Of a stretch of DNA of 37,727 bases, positions 24,751 to 32,926 are shown piece after piece. Below the pieces are notes generated by a model. It saw only the letters and a list, made by a program, of their open reading frames with translations. It searched no databases and was not told the origin of the DNA. Within the stretch, counting starts at the first letter, position 1. Each line of letters starts with the position of its first letter. Position numbers and translations under genes: made by a program. The stretch is taken from contig PLBR01000157.1 in assembly GCA_003135435.1 (NCBI GenBank), forward strand, positions 307-38,033, read 5' to 3'. Source of the stretch: Nitrospira sp. Lineage in GTDB: Bacteria > Nitrospirota > Nitrospiria > Nitrospirales > Nitrospiraceae.

Positions 24751-25349
24751 TAGAGCTCACCATGGTTCCACCACTGTTGGAGGCCATCTCGGAGTTTAGA
24801 CATCCCAAGTTTGATCCTGGTCTTGACGGTCCCGAGCGGCTGGTTCAGCCGCGCGGCGATCTCGGTATGGGAGAGCCCTTCGTAGTAGGCGAGTTCAATC
24901 GCTTGTTGCTGCGCCTGGGGCAATCCAGCCACCGCTGCCCCGACCGCAATACGCAGTTCTTGATCGGCCTGCGTTTCAAACGGGCTCGGGCCCATATCGG
25001 CTACCTGCATAGCGGCTCCGGCTTCCAGCGAGTTCGTCGCCCGATAGCCTCGTGAGGCCCTGGCTCGTAGCCGGTCGATGGCCCGGCTTTTGGTGAGGGT
25101 GACCAACCATGCGACAGGGGTTCCACGCCCGACGTCATAGCGGGAGACCTTCCGCCAGACTTCCAAATAGACATCCTGCAAGAGCTCCGCTGCTTCTTCA
25201 TGATTCCCTAAGATCCTGACTGCCAACGTGAACAACAGCGTGCTCGAATGGTCATAGAGCTGGCTGAATGCCTGCTGATCGCCTTTGACCACGCGGGCCA
25301 GCAAGGTTGGATCGATCATCGAGGTGGTGTGTCGTGAGGGTTTGTCCAT
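24750..25349 (-). CDS. ECF RNA polymerase sigma factor (SigK/RpoE-like)
   Basis: A 199-residue sigma-70 family protein of the extracytoplasmic-function group. The sigma-2 region has FSQLYDHSSTLLFTLAVRILGN, EEAAELLQDVYLEVWRK and TPVAWLVTLTKSRAIDRLRAR. The sigma-4 region has AVAGLPQAQQQAIELAYYEGL, SHTEIAARLNQPLGTVKTRI and KLGMSKLRD, a helix-turn-helix reading the -35 box. Pairing with an RskA-type anti-sigma resembles the SigK-RskA systems that respond to envelope or redox stress; the actual signal is unknown. ATG 25349 is used; ATG 25319 (MIDPTLL) is also possible. It is the first gene of a two-gene operon with a sigma-70-like promoter at 25400-25429. Confidence 0.93.
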   Translation of the reverse strand: MDKPSRHTTSMIDPTLLARVVKGDQQAFSQLYDHSSTLLFTLAVRILGNHEEAAELLQDVYLEVWRKVSRYDVGRGTPVAWLVTLTKSRAIDRLRARASRGYRATNSLEAGAAMQVADMGPSPFETQADQELRIAVGAAVAGLPQAQQQAIELAYYEGLSHTEIAARLNQPLGTVKTRIKLGMSKLRDGLQQWWNHGEL

Positions 25350-25399
25350 AACGCGAGCGAGTCGTAAGGGAAAGCCGGGGTCACTTCATGTCCGCCACG

Positions 25400-25429
25400 A
25401 CTATAGCATCCTACGGAAGGAACGGGCAA
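25400..25429 (-). promoter_or_regulatory. Putative promoter of the ECF sigma / anti-sigma operon
   Basis: Reading leftward, TTGCCC (25429-25424), an 18-bp spacer and TATAGT (25405-25400) form a good vegetative promoter about 50 bp ahead of the sigma start codon. Confidence 0.5.
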
Positions 25430-25850
25430 AAGGATGTGTGATTCAGGTCGCAAAAGCAGGCGCAGATTTCGGCCGCGTCCAATTGCGAAGGATAGCGGAG
25501 TCTGGAAGGGAGCTGGAACGGCGCGGTACCGCATTCTGGAGTTGTTTTACGCGTACCGCAGAATTGCCGGACTATGGCTTCAGACTGGCGCCTCACAGCT
25601 GACTGGGCGGCGACAGTCCGAACGCGAACCTTGTGGTTGGTCAGTTATGCCACGGTGGTAGGCGAGTATGGAGTCGTTCCGGAATACCGCGATTCTACCT
25701 CTTGGAGAGTGGTTGGAGCGCTGAGCTCAAGTCTGTCGGCTCCTTGAATCGTCGACGTTGTGCTCGAAGACATAATACGGGGAGGCACGACAATGCTGTT
25801 CATGAAAGTCAGATGAAGCGCGTTCGGTAAATCCTGTGAAAAGTCGACCG
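25430..25850. other. Intergenic stretch without a recognised gene
   Basis: No open frame with coding character or homology I recognise. A 7-codon mini-frame with a good GGGGAGG site (25779-25785; ATG 25793) points toward the end of the glycosyltransferase gene, but nothing shows that it is used. Confidence 0.4.
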
Positions 25851-26936
25851 TTAGACTTGACAGTATCGAACGATTACTTCGGCTGCTTCCAGGGCACCGG
25901 TTGGTGGCGGCGGCAATAAGGGTAACGGTGCGGTCAAGGCTTGCTGTAATGCCGGTTCCCACCGGCCGTGCGTGAAGTTGTCGATCGACAATTCGACGCC
26001 GCGTCCGTAGCGATGAAGATAGTCGACCAGCGGCGGTTCATCGGCAAAATTATATCGGCGGACGTACACGACTGGCTGTTGAAGCGCGACCGCCTCAACA
26101 ATGGTGCCGTAACCAGGTTTGGTCATGATGATGTCCACAGAGGCAAGCAGGGTCTTAAAGGAAAAGGGGAGCGTCTCAGTAGAGTGAATACGGGAACATC
26201 CTGGTGGGACTGGGCCATCGAAGAGGAAGCGATAGTGGCGCAGCTGTTCGATCTGTTTAAGCGGGAGGGACGTCAGAGGAATACCGCCGAATCCCACCAA
26301 GACGGTTCGTTCGTTGGGCGCCAGGGCGAGGGCCGAGGCTAGTCGGTTTCGTTCAGGGGAGGCGGGGCTGGCTATCGCGCCAATATCGATGATGTGGGAG
26401 AAGACATCGATTCTTGGAGCAGGGGTGATGCGAAGGGCCATATCGGCTTTCGCATAAGAACCACGGATGCACTGAATTAGCTGCTGGTGTGAACTGTCTG
26501 TGGCGTGGCAGTACTCGTTGAGCACGAGGTCCCAGGTAAAGCTTGCCAAGGCGACGGTCGGTATCTGTGCGCGGGAACCCGCCTCGATGGCGAGGTATGG
26601 CGTGTCGGCGATAATCGACGCGGGTGATGCCGTTTGCATGGCGGTGACTTCTTTGGACAGGCGTGTTTCCCAGGTTTGATGAAAACGGTGATGAGAAGCC
26701 CAGGTCTTGTCGATGTCGACTTTGAGGGGGCCGTCTTGAATACAGCAGACATCTTGCTGCACCGGTTGAAGGTCCCAGGGAATAGTCAGGCGGTCGCGGA
26801 AAAACGAGGCTGGGACTGTAGTGCGGAGGATGGCAGTCACTCCGGGCACGAGGGAGCTTACTGCATTGAGTACGGGCACCACTTGCGCCGCGTGACCGTA
26901 GCCGTGTCCTGAGATCGCACACCAAATTAGCGGCAT
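25851..26936 (-). CDS. GT-B type glycosyltransferase (MurG/UGT-like)
   Basis: A 361-residue two-domain protein. The N-terminal domain begins with the glycine-rich GHGYGHAAQVVPV, as in MurG and related enzymes that bind an acceptor near the membrane. The C-terminal domain has VLVGFGGIP and the donor-binding TKPGYGTIVEAVALQQPVVYVRR followed by FADEPPLVDYL, the usual nucleotide-sugar site of GT28/GT1-like enzymes. Similar proteins are often annotated only as glycosyltransferases or as L-arabinokinase-like N-domains; the acceptor and sugar cannot be read. The glycine loop starts at residue 9, so ATG 26936 must be the start. The dispersed repeat begins two bases upstream, which leaves no Shine-Dalgarno sequence. 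Confidence 0.8.
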   Translation of the reverse strand: MPLIWCAISGHGYGHAAQVVPVLNAVSSLVPGVTAILRTTVPASFFRDRLTIPWDLQPVQQDVCCIQDGPLKVDIDKTWASHHRFHQTWETRLSKEVTAMQTASPASIIADTPYLAIEAGSRAQIPTVALASFTWDLVLNEYCHATDSSHQQLIQCIRGSYAKADMALRITPAPRIDVFSHIIDIGAIASPASPERNRLASALALAPNERTVLVGFGGIPLTSLPLKQIEQLRHYRFLFDGPVPPGCSRIHSTETLPFSFKTLLASVDIIMTKPGYGTIVEAVALQQPVVYVRRYNFADEPPLVDYLHRYGRGVELSIDNFTHGRWEPALQQALTAPLPLLPPPPTGALEAAEVIVRYCQV

Positions 26937-26937
26937 A

Positions 26938-27120
26938 GTAGGGTGCTGAAAAAGCTCCTCAACGTCGTTCTCGGCTCATCGAAATCCTCAACGTACCCCA
27001 GAGGGTACGCCTCCGGTTTCGATTCGCCTGCGGCCTTGCTGGCCAGCCTTTTTGAGCATCCTGCGGGACAAGCGAGACGAGGGTTGATCTGCAAGACAAA
27101 CCAAACAAACAAGGCCAACC
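26938..27120. repeat. Large palindromic dispersed repeat
   Basis: 26938-27064 is a long imperfect palindrome with arms of about 60 nt. It starts GGGTGCTGAAAAAG, and the inner arms CGAAATCCTCAACGTACCCC and GGGTACGCCTCCGGTTTCG surround an AGAG loop. It ends CTTTTTGAGCATCCTGC. 27065-27120 continues with an inverted fragment of the other repeat end (GGGACAAGCGAGACGAGGG) and a trace of the 9-nt array (CAAGACAAACCAAACAAAC). It separates the divergent glycosyltransferase and exported-protein genes. Confidence 0.85.
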
Positions 27121-27189
27121 AGCTAGCCCCCTGTTCCCTTGAGCAATCGCGTGTTAGGCTAACCTTGGTTGGTACCAGGAGGGAGACCT

Positions 27190-27663
27190 ATGAACGATCA
27201 CGCAATCCATCGGCCAGACTCCTCTCGGAAGACAGCAGAGTTGTGGCTACAGCTCCTCATCGGAGCGATCGGAATAGGGATGGTGTTGTCCGGGCTACCG
27301 GCCCATGCGAGCGAGGCGCAGACACCGTGGGAATGTTCCAGTTATACCGGCGACGCCCACACCCGTTGTCTGGAGGCCTTCGCCGAGTCGCAGCGCGACC
27401 AGATCGCAGCCGTCCAAGGAAAGTTGCAAGCCCAACAAGAGACCGTCAATCTCCTAAAGGATCAGCTCGACCGCCAGGCCTCCACGAATGCCGATCTGCA
27501 ACGCCAACTGGCGCAACCACCCGCCATCGTGCAAGCGGTCCCTCACCTCTACGCCTATCCCTCCGTGGGACTCGGCCTCTACTTGGGTCGCCCCTGGATC
27601 TACGGACAGCCATACTTTTACCGCCCGTACGTCTATGGACATCGCCACCGGAGCCACCGCTGA
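27190..27663 (+). CDS. Small exported coiled-coil protein of unknown function
   Basis: A 157-residue protein. AGGAGGG (27177-27183) lies seven bases before ATG 27190 and fixes the start. A positive N-terminus is followed by a hydrophobic stretch (about 18-38, LWLQLLIGAIGIGMVLSGLP) and AHA-SEA, a plausible signal-peptidase site. The mature part starts with WECSSYTGDAHTRCLEAFAE, whose two cysteines may form a disulfide. A heptad-like coiled coil (QRDQIAAVQGKLQAQQETV, then LKDQLDRQ) follows, and then a Pro/Tyr/Gly-rich tail ending HRHRSHR that might bind metal. I recognise no family. It is likely periplasmic or surface-associated. Confidence 0.65.
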   Translation: MNDHAIHRPDSSRKTAELWLQLLIGAIGIGMVLSGLPAHASEAQTPWECSSYTGDAHTRCLEAFAESQRDQIAAVQGKLQAQQETVNLLKDQLDRQASTNADLQRQLAQPPAIVQAVPHLYAYPSVGLGLYLGRPWIYGQPYFYRPYVYGHRHRSHR

Positions 27664-27732
27664 TAACCAAATCACGCTGACACCGGTTTATTTTCTTGCA
27701 TTTAGCAGGTTACGGGAAAACCAGTATGTTAC

Positions 27733-27965
27733 GCAGGATGCTCAAAAAGGCCAGACGTCTCACCCGCCCAACCCTGGCAGCTACTTCACCTGCCCGCCCT
27801 GAGTCTGCCAAGACAGCCTCTTCGCCCGTGACGCGCCGTCAGTTTCTCTTAAAGGGTGACTGGGGTGATCCCCACTGCGCGCATCGACCGAGCACATTCT
27901 GATCGTGCGCGGTCTGCGAGCACAGGGATCACCCCAGTTACCCTGCCCATTTTTCAGCATCCTGC
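27733..27965. repeat. MITE-like element with terminal inverted repeats and inner palindrome
   Basis: The ends GCAGGATGCTCAAAAAGG and ATTTTTCAGCATCCTGC are inverted repeats of about 16 bp. Inside, 27853-27872 and 27925-27944 are near-perfect 20-nt inverted arms (19 of 20). They enclose a core (ACTGCGCGCATCGACCGAG at 27874 and GTGCGCGGTCTGCGAGCAC near 27904) that recurs at 29937-30030. No transposase is encoded. The whole 27664-28071 gap holds only this element and the FKBP promoter. Confidence 0.8.
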
Positions 27966-27979
27966 TAGGCAAAATTATC

Positions 27980-28008
27980 TTGAGCCCTACCGCGACATCG
28001 CATATCCT
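27980..28008 (+). promoter_or_regulatory. Putative promoter of FKBP gene 1
   Basis: TTGAGC, 17-bp spacer, TATCCT. The same layout (TTGATC, 17 bp, TAACGT) precedes the second FKBP gene within otherwise conserved sequence (CGCGACATCGCAT), which supports it. Confidence 0.5.
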
Positions 28009-28071
28009 ATGCAATTCCAGGACTTGTAATATCAGGTCCGTCGCAGTCACACATAAAAGAAAGGACAGCTC

Positions 28072-28752
28072 ATGCGCTTCGTTGTCTCCTGTTTGGTGAC
28101 CGTGCTCTCCCTTGGGACCACTGCGGCATTCGCGGCGGCCCCAGAGCCCACAAACGATGAACAAAAAACCCTCTATGCCTTGGGATTAGCCATCAGCCAA
28201 TCGCTTGGCTCCTTCAGCCTGAGCGAGCCTGAACTCGATCTCGTGAAGTCCGGCATTACCGATGGGGTCTTCAAAAAGACTCCCAAAGTAGACCTCCAGA
28301 CGTTCGGCCCGAAGATTCAACAACTGCAACAGGCCCGCGCCTCAGTCGTCGCAGACGCGGAGAAGAAAGCAGGGACGGCGTTCCTCGCGAAAGCCGCAGC
28401 GGAATCCGGTGCCAAGAAAACCGAGTCCGGCGCAATCCTCACGACCATCAAGGAAGGGAACGGCGCGACCCCGAAAGCCACGGATACGGTGAAGGTGCAT
28501 TATCACGGGACTCTGACCGACGGGACGGTGTTCGATAGTTCCGTCAAGCGGGGCGAGCCGGCCACTTTCGGATTGAATCAAGTAATCAAGTGTTGGACCG
28601 AAGGTGTGCAACAGATGAAAGTCGGCGGCAAGAGCAAGTTGGTCTGCCCGTCCAATCTCGCCTATGGCGACAAAGGCGCGCCCCCCACAATTAAGCCCGG
28701 CGCGACGTTGGTCTTCGAAGTCGAACTCCTCGAGATCGTCGCGGCCAAGTAG
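28072..28752 (+). CDS. Exported FKBP-type peptidyl-prolyl isomerase (copy 1)
   Basis: A 226-residue periplasmic folding factor that catalyses proline cis-trans isomerisation. A signal peptide (1-22, ending AFA-AAP) leads to a helical N-domain that would dimerise ([20 protein letters not shown], then KSGITDGV and coiled-coil helices). The FKBP domain runs from about 118 to 226: [64 protein letters not shown]. The pocket residues of FKBP12 (Tyr26, Phe36, Asp37, Val55, Ile56, Trp59, Tyr82, Phe99) all have counterparts, so it should be active. It resembles FkpA/Mip proteins. AAGGA (28061-28065) precedes ATG 28072. A close tandem copy follows. Confidence 0.93.
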   Translation: MRFVVSCLVTVLSLGTTAAFAAAPEPTNDEQKTLYALGLAISQSLGSFSLSEPELDLVKSGITDGVFKKTPKVDLQTFGPKIQQLQQARASVVADAEKKAGTAFLAKAAAESGAKKTESGAILTTIKEGNGATPKATDTVKVHYHGTLTDGTVFDSSVKRGEPATFGLNQVIKCWTEGVQQMKVGGKSKLVCPSNLAYGDKGAPPTIKPGATLVFEVELLEIVAAK

Positions 28753-28773
28753 TTCCGCACTGTCGTCCTCACC

Positions 28774-28804
28774 AGGTCGAGCGGGACAGTCTCCCGCTCG
28801 ACCT
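28774..28804 (+). terminator. Hairpin after FKBP gene 1
   Basis: AGGTCGAGCGGGA (28774-28786) and TCCCGCTCGACCT (28792-28804) form a perfect 13-bp stem with a five-base loop, 22 bp past the stop. No T-run follows, so it is a strong mRNA-end hairpin but not a textbook intrinsic terminator. Confidence 0.65.
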
Positions 28805-28892
28805 CGTTGGCCACCCATTCGACGGGAAATTTGCCCGATAGCGCGATGAACGGGACTCTCCTGTGAGATAAGCCCAAGCAGGCAAATTTGTC

Positions 28893-28921
28893 TTGATCCC
28901 CATCGCGACATCGCATAACGT
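28893..28921 (+). promoter_or_regulatory. Putative promoter of FKBP gene 2
   Basis: TTGATC, 17-bp spacer, TAACGT; it is the duplicated counterpart of the promoter at 27980-28008. Confidence 0.45.
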
Positions 28922-28983
28922 ACACAACGTCAGACCTTGCGACGCCAGGTCCGTCACCGTCACACATAAAGAAAGGACAGCTC

Positions 28984-29664
28984 ATGCGCTTCGTTGTCTC
29001 CTGTTTGGTGGCCGTGCTCTGCTTTGGAACCACTGCGGCATTCGCCGCAGCCCCAGAGCCCACCACCGATGAACAAAAAACCCTCTATGCCTTGGGATTA
29101 GCCGTTAACCAATCACTCAGCAACTTCAACTTGAGCGAGCCTGAATTTGAGCTCGTGAAGTCCGGCATCACCGATGGGTTCTTGAAACGACCCCCCAAGG
29201 TGGACCTCCAGGCGTTTGGCCTGAAGATTTCTGAACTGCAACAGGCCCGCGCCGCGGTCGTCGCAGAAGCGGAGAAGAAAGTGGGGGCCGCATTCCTCGC
29301 AAAAGCTGCGACGGAATCCGGCGCCAAGAAAACCGAGTCCGGCGCAATCCTCACGACCATCAAGGAGGGGAACGGTGCCACACCGAAAGTCATGGATACA
29401 GTGAAGGTGTACTATCTCGGAACCCTGATCGACGGAACAGTGTTTGATCGTTCCGCCAAGCAGGGTGACCCGGCCACACTCCGATTGAATGATATGAGTA
29501 AGTGTTGGTTGGAAGGGGTACAGCAGATGAAAGTCGGCGGCAAGAGCAAGTTGGTCTGCCCGTCCAATCTCGCCTATAGAGACAAAGGCCTGCCCCCCCT
29601 GATCAAACCCGGCGCGACGTTAGTGTTCGAGATCGAACTCCTCGAGATCGTCGCGGCCAAGTAG
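28984..29664 (+). CDS. Exported FKBP-type isomerase, diverged tandem copy 2
   Basis: A 226-residue paralogue of the preceding gene, clearly from a tandem duplication that included about 110 bp upstream and the 3' hairpin. The signal peptide and N-domain are well conserved. In the FKBP domain several pocket positions have changed: VIKCW is MSKCW (FKBP12 Val55 and Ile56 counterparts become Met and Ser), AYGDKGAP is [18 protein letters not shown] is VYYLGTLIDG, and TFGLNQ is TLRLND. Tyr, Phe-Asp, Trp and the final FEIELL remain. The fold is intact, but isomerase activity or substrate choice is probably altered; a chaperone-only role is one possibility. GAAAGGA precedes ATG 28984. Confidence 0.9.
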   Translation: MRFVVSCLVAVLCFGTTAAFAAAPEPTTDEQKTLYALGLAVNQSLSNFNLSEPEFELVKSGITDGFLKRPPKVDLQAFGLKISELQQARAAVVAEAEKKVGAAFLAKAATESGAKKTESGAILTTIKEGNGATPKVMDTVKVYYLGTLIDGTVFDRSAKQGDPATLRLNDMSKCWLEGVQQMKVGGKSKLVCPSNLAYRDKGLPPLIKPGATLVFEIELLEIVAAK

Positions 29665-29681
29665 TTCCGCACTCTCGTCCT

Positions 29682-29720
29682 CACGAGGTCGAGCGGGGTA
29701 CTGTCCTGCTCGACCTCGTG
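29682..29720 (+). terminator. Hairpin after FKBP gene 2
   Basis: CACGAGGTCGAGC (29682-29694) pairs perfectly with GCTCGACCTCGTG (29708-29720) around a 13-base loop. It is homologous to the hairpin after copy 1, and there is no T-run. Confidence 0.65.
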
Positions 29721-30216
29721 CCTCCTCACCGCACGCGTCGAGCGACTCCCATCGATTTTCAACTTCTCCGAGGGAGTAGGCAAACCGTCCTTCACTACGC
29801 GCATCCTATCTTCACCCTTGAGGGCGGGCTATATGGTCTCCCACTGCGCGCAGCTTTCTCACCCCCACCCACTGGCACGCCGAGACGTGCCATTAGCCCA
29901 GGCGAGGGCCTTTCGATCCTCTTCACCTCTTGTTAAGGGAGTGGCCGAGGCTGTCCTTTACTGCGCGCATCGAACGAGCCCAGTTTCACCGTGCGCGTTC
30001 TGCGAGCAAGAAGGGCACCTGGCCGCTCCCTCCCCATCCTTCTGAGACCGCGCGTTGCACGAGCACAGGAGACCATCTAGTCTGCCATCCCATCCCCACT
30101 TGCAGTTTTGTCGTCCATCCCGTACACTGTTATCCTCGCGATCCAGCCTGGCCTGAACAGTCCTGCCCGATCGTCCATCAACTAATCAGTACATTATTCA
30201 TTCGGTCAATACAGCT
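29721..30216. repeat. Gene-free gap with a palindromic repeat at 29937-30030
   Basis: The clear element runs from GGGAGTGGCC (29937) to GGCCGCTCCC (30030). It shares the core of the MITE-like element (ACTGCGCGCATCGAACGAG at 29960 and GTGCGCGTTCTGCGAGCA near 29991). Its outer arms differ from that copy yet are still roughly complementary to each other. Degenerate half copies (ACTACGCGCATC near 29796, ACTGCGCGCAGC near 29841) lie upstream. No gene is seen. Confidence 0.7.
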
Positions 30217-32067
30217 ATGCCACCTACAATTCTCTTGAGCTGCGAGTCCATCAGCAAAAGCTACGGGGTGAAACCGTTGTTTGCTGATTTATCGATCGCG
30301 TTAGCCGAGGGCGATCATGTCGGGTTGGTCGGGCCTAACGGCTCCGGCAAATCAACCTTGCTGAAAATCATGGCAGGGCTCGAAGAACCGGATGAGGGTA
30401 CCAGATCGATGCGTCGGCAACTCCGCGTCGGCTACGTTCCACAAGAACCGTTATTTGACGGAGCCCATACGATCGAGGAAGTGCTTGCACAAGTTCTTAT
30501 CGACGAAGGTCATGACCCCCACGACCATAGCGGTCGCACGTCCGCGGCGCTCAGTCTCGGGGAGTTTCCCGCTGCCGACCAATCCACCGCCACGCTCTCC
30601 GGAGGATGGAAGAAACGCCTGGCCATTGTCCGGTCACTTATGCTGGAGCCGGACGTCCTGCTGATGGACGAACCGACCAACCATTTGGATGTCGAAGGCA
30701 TCCTGTGGCTGGAACGATTGTTACGGGCCGAAGCCCGCGCCTTTCTCGTCGTCAGCCACGATCGCCGTTTTCTGGAAGCAGTGACGTCTCGGATGATCGA
30801 GCTGAATCGCAGCTATCCTACCGGGGTATTCGAAGCCAAAGGCAACTACAGCGACTTTTTAGAACAGCGGGACGCCGCACTGCACGCACAAGCCAACTAT
30901 GAAGCGTCATTGGCCAACCGTGTCCGCCGCGAAGTGGAGTGGCTCCGGCGCGGGCCCAAAGCCCGCACGACGAAAGCCAAATCGCGGATCGACTCAGCCG
31001 GCCGCTTGATCGAGGAACTGAACAGCGCCGACGCCCGGAAAGACCAGGGCACGGCTGGTATCAATTTCACTGCATCGGGACGCAGGTCGAAACAGTTGGT
31101 CGAGGTTACGCAACTCTGCAAATCGCTCGGCGGACGGCCGATCGTCAAGAATCTCGACCTGCTGCTCGGACCGGGGCAGCGCATCGGGTTGCTGGGTCCG
31201 AACGGAAGCGGAAAGAGCACACTTCTCAAGCTCATCGCCGGAACCCTCAAGCCTGACGCAGGCACCATCACCCGCGCGGACAAACTGCGCGTGGTCACGT
31301 TCGAGCAGCACCGCGAATCACTGGACCAATCCTGCTCGCTCCGTCGAGCCCTCGCCCCGCACGGCGACTCGGTCGTCTATCAAGACCGCGAGGTGCATCT
31401 CGTCTCCTGGGCGAAACGGTTTCTCTTCCGAGCAGAACAGTTGGACCTCCCGGTCTCCCGCCTCTCCGGAGGCGAACAGGCGCGGCTGCTCATCGCCAGG
31501 CTGATGCTACAACCGACCGACCTCTTGATCCTCGACGAGCCGACGAACGACTTGGACATTCCAACGCTCGATGTGTTGGAAGACAGTCTGGTGGAATTCC
31601 CCGGCGCGTTGATGCTGGTGACGCACGACCGATGGCTCTTAGACCGCGTCTCCACCATGCTGCTCGCGCTGGACGGCACCGGCCAGACCGAATGGTTCGC
31701 CGACTATGCACAATGGGAGTCCGCGCAAGAACGCAAGGCGGAAGAACAGAGTCGCGCGTCGACCTCACGACCCTCCAAGACATCCCGCGCCGAGTCGGAA
31801 TCGACTCCGAAGGCCAAGAAGACGGGCCTGTCCTATCGTGAGCAAAAGGAGTGGGCGAAGATGGAGCAGAGAATCCTCCAGGCCGAGGAGACCATCGCCG
31901 CCTGTCAGGGCGCAGTGGAAGATCCCGCCATCGCCTCCAATGCGGCGGCACTACAAGAAAGATCTGAAGCGCTGGACGCAGCCCGTACCGCCGCGGAGCG
32001 GCTCTATAACCGCTGGACCGAACTCGAAGGGAAACAGACAGAGTCGGCCGGCCAGCCCCAGTCCTAA
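30217..32067 (+). CDS. ABC-F family ATPase, Uup-like
   Basis: A 616-residue soluble protein with two ABC ATPase domains and no membrane segments. Domain 1 has Walker A GPNGSGKST, signature LSGGWKKRL, Walker B LLMDEPTNHLD, and H-loop VSHD. Domain 2 repeats GPNGSGKST, LSGGEQARL, LLILDEPTNDLD and VTHD. A linker rich in charged residues joins them, and the C-terminus (SYREQKEWAKMEQRILQAEE and on) is the coiled-coil DNA-binding tail typical of Uup. ABC-F proteins act on ribosomes as translation factors; Uup is linked to tolerance of stalled ribosomes and to transposon precise excision. Resistance-type ABC-F is less likely given the Uup-like tail. The gene stands alone, with start ATG 30217. Confidence 0.92.
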   Translation: MPPTILLSCESISKSYGVKPLFADLSIALAEGDHVGLVGPNGSGKSTLLKIMAGLEEPDEGTRSMRRQLRVGYVPQEPLFDGAHTIEEVLAQVLIDEGHDPHDHSGRTSAALSLGEFPAADQSTATLSGGWKKRLAIVRSLMLEPDVLLMDEPTNHLDVEGILWLERLLRAEARAFLVVSHDRRFLEAVTSRMIELNRSYPTGVFEAKGNYSDFLEQRDAALHAQANYEASLANRVRREVEWLRRGPKARTTKAKSRIDSAGRLIEELNSADARKDQGTAGINFTASGRRSKQLVEVTQLCKSLGGRPIVKNLDLLLGPGQRIGLLGPNGSGKSTLLKLIAGTLKPDAGTITRADKLRVVTFEQHRESLDQSCSLRRALAPHGDSVVYQDREVHLVSWAKRFLFRAEQLDLPVSRLSGGEQARLLIARLMLQPTDLLILDEPTNDLDIPTLDVLEDSLVEFPGALMLVTHDRWLLDRVSTMLLALDGTGQTEWFADYAQWESAQERKAEEQSRASTSRPSKTSRAESESTPKAKKTGLSYREQKEWAKMEQRILQAEETIAACQGAVEDPAIASNAAALQERSEALDAARTAAERLYNRWTELEGKQTESAGQPQS

Positions 32068-32078
32068 TACCTGTGGAT

Positions 32079-32290
32079 CATCTGGTTTGTCTTGTTTATT
32101 TGGTCTGTTTGGTTTGTTTGGTTGAACGAGACTAACCAGATGAACAAAACAGACCAGATGAACCAGAGCAACCAGCCGGTTCTCACGCTTCACGGATGTC
32201 GAGAACGCTGCATGGGAAAAGGCGCGGCGGGGGTGGGCGGGTGAGAAGAGCGACTTTTTCAGCCTCCTGTTATCGCCTGCCCGTTATCGC
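32079..32290. repeat. Dispersed repeat copy with 9-nt-periodic hairpin
   Basis: The left arm 32079-32123 (CATCTGGTTTGTCTTG, TTTGGTCTGTTTGGTTTG), core GGTTGAACGAGACTAACC (32120-32137), and right arm to about 32175 (CCAGATGAA, CAAAACAGA, CCAGATGAA, CCAGAGCAA) form a long hairpin 12 bp after the ABC-F stop. A degenerate end (GACTTTTTCAGCCTCCTG near 32250) follows. Nothing else is seen in this gap. Confidence 0.85.
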
Positions 32291-32311
32291 GGTGTCGTCG
32301 AGCGAGACGTC

Positions 32312-32926
32312 TCATCTCCCACAGCGATTGCAGACCCCGGACGTAATCTTGGCATTGAGCTTTTCTTCCAGATAATCCTCAAGCCGTTGCCAGACCCCGC
32401 CGGTCGTCCGGACTCGCTTACATTTGGCGCAGAGACAGAGTGTGCCTCGAAGGGTTTTCAGTTCGTCCACCGTCCGACCCAATTCTTTGGTCTTGGCATC
32501 AAGCTCGCGCTCGCGCTCTTCCCGGTTATCGTATTCCTCCTTCACCGTCATCGCCATCGAGACACGAGCCACAAGTTCCGCAGGAATCACCGGTTTGCGG
32601 ATGTAATCCGTCGCACCGGCCGTATAGGCAGCCGTGAGATCAGGCGCGCCTATTCTTGCCGTCACGACGATCACGGGCAGATGCTCGAACCGCTCCTCTG
32701 ACCTGATGCGACGGCAGGCCTCCAGCCCATCCATATCAGGCATCAAGAGATCCATCAGCACGACGTCAATTCGTTCGGATGGACGGGAATCGGCACCGAC
32801 GCCCAAACGCTTCAACGCCTCGGCGGCCGACTCCGCAAACAGCAACGATCGATAACCAGCTGTCTTCAGGATCACGGCGAGCAGTTCACGCTCATCTTCA
32901 GAATCATCGACGATCAGGACACTCAT
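32312..32926 (-). CDS. Response regulator with coiled coil and cysteine-rich C-terminal tail
   Basis: A 204-residue protein. Residues 1-125 form a receiver domain: acidic pair Asp7/Asp8, phospho-acceptor Asp59 in VVLMDLLMPDMDG, the Thr/Ala of VIVVTARIG, and Lys in YIRKPVIPAEL. A coiled coil (EEYDNREERERELDAKTKEL, then LGRTVDELKTL) leads to a tail with CLCAKCKRVR, then WQRLEDYLEEKL, then GVCNRCGR. This small CxxC...CxxC module often ends stand-alone regulators of this kind and may bind zinc. There is no DNA-binding domain, so output is probably protein-protein. AAGGAGA (32934-32940) places the start at ATG 32926. No partner kinase is in the window. Confidence 0.9.
   Translation of the reverse strand: MSVLIVDDSEDERELLAVILKTAGYRSLLFAESAAEALKRLGVGADSRPSERIDVVLMDLLMPDMDGLEACRRIRSEERFEHLPVIVVTARIGAPDLTAAYTAGATDYIRKPVIPAELVARVSMAMTVKEEYDNREERERELDAKTKELGRTVDELKTLRGTLCLCAKCKRVRTTGGVWQRLEDYLEEKLNAKITSGVCNRCGR

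Noticed and set aside
25779-25816. Mini-ORF of seven codons with GGGGAGG site
   Set aside because: Too short to judge. No attenuator structure or downstream co-directional gene supports a leader peptide.
27733-27965. Complete insertion sequence
   Set aside because: The terminal inverted repeats are real, but the 233-bp interior encodes no transposase, so it is at most a non-autonomous element.
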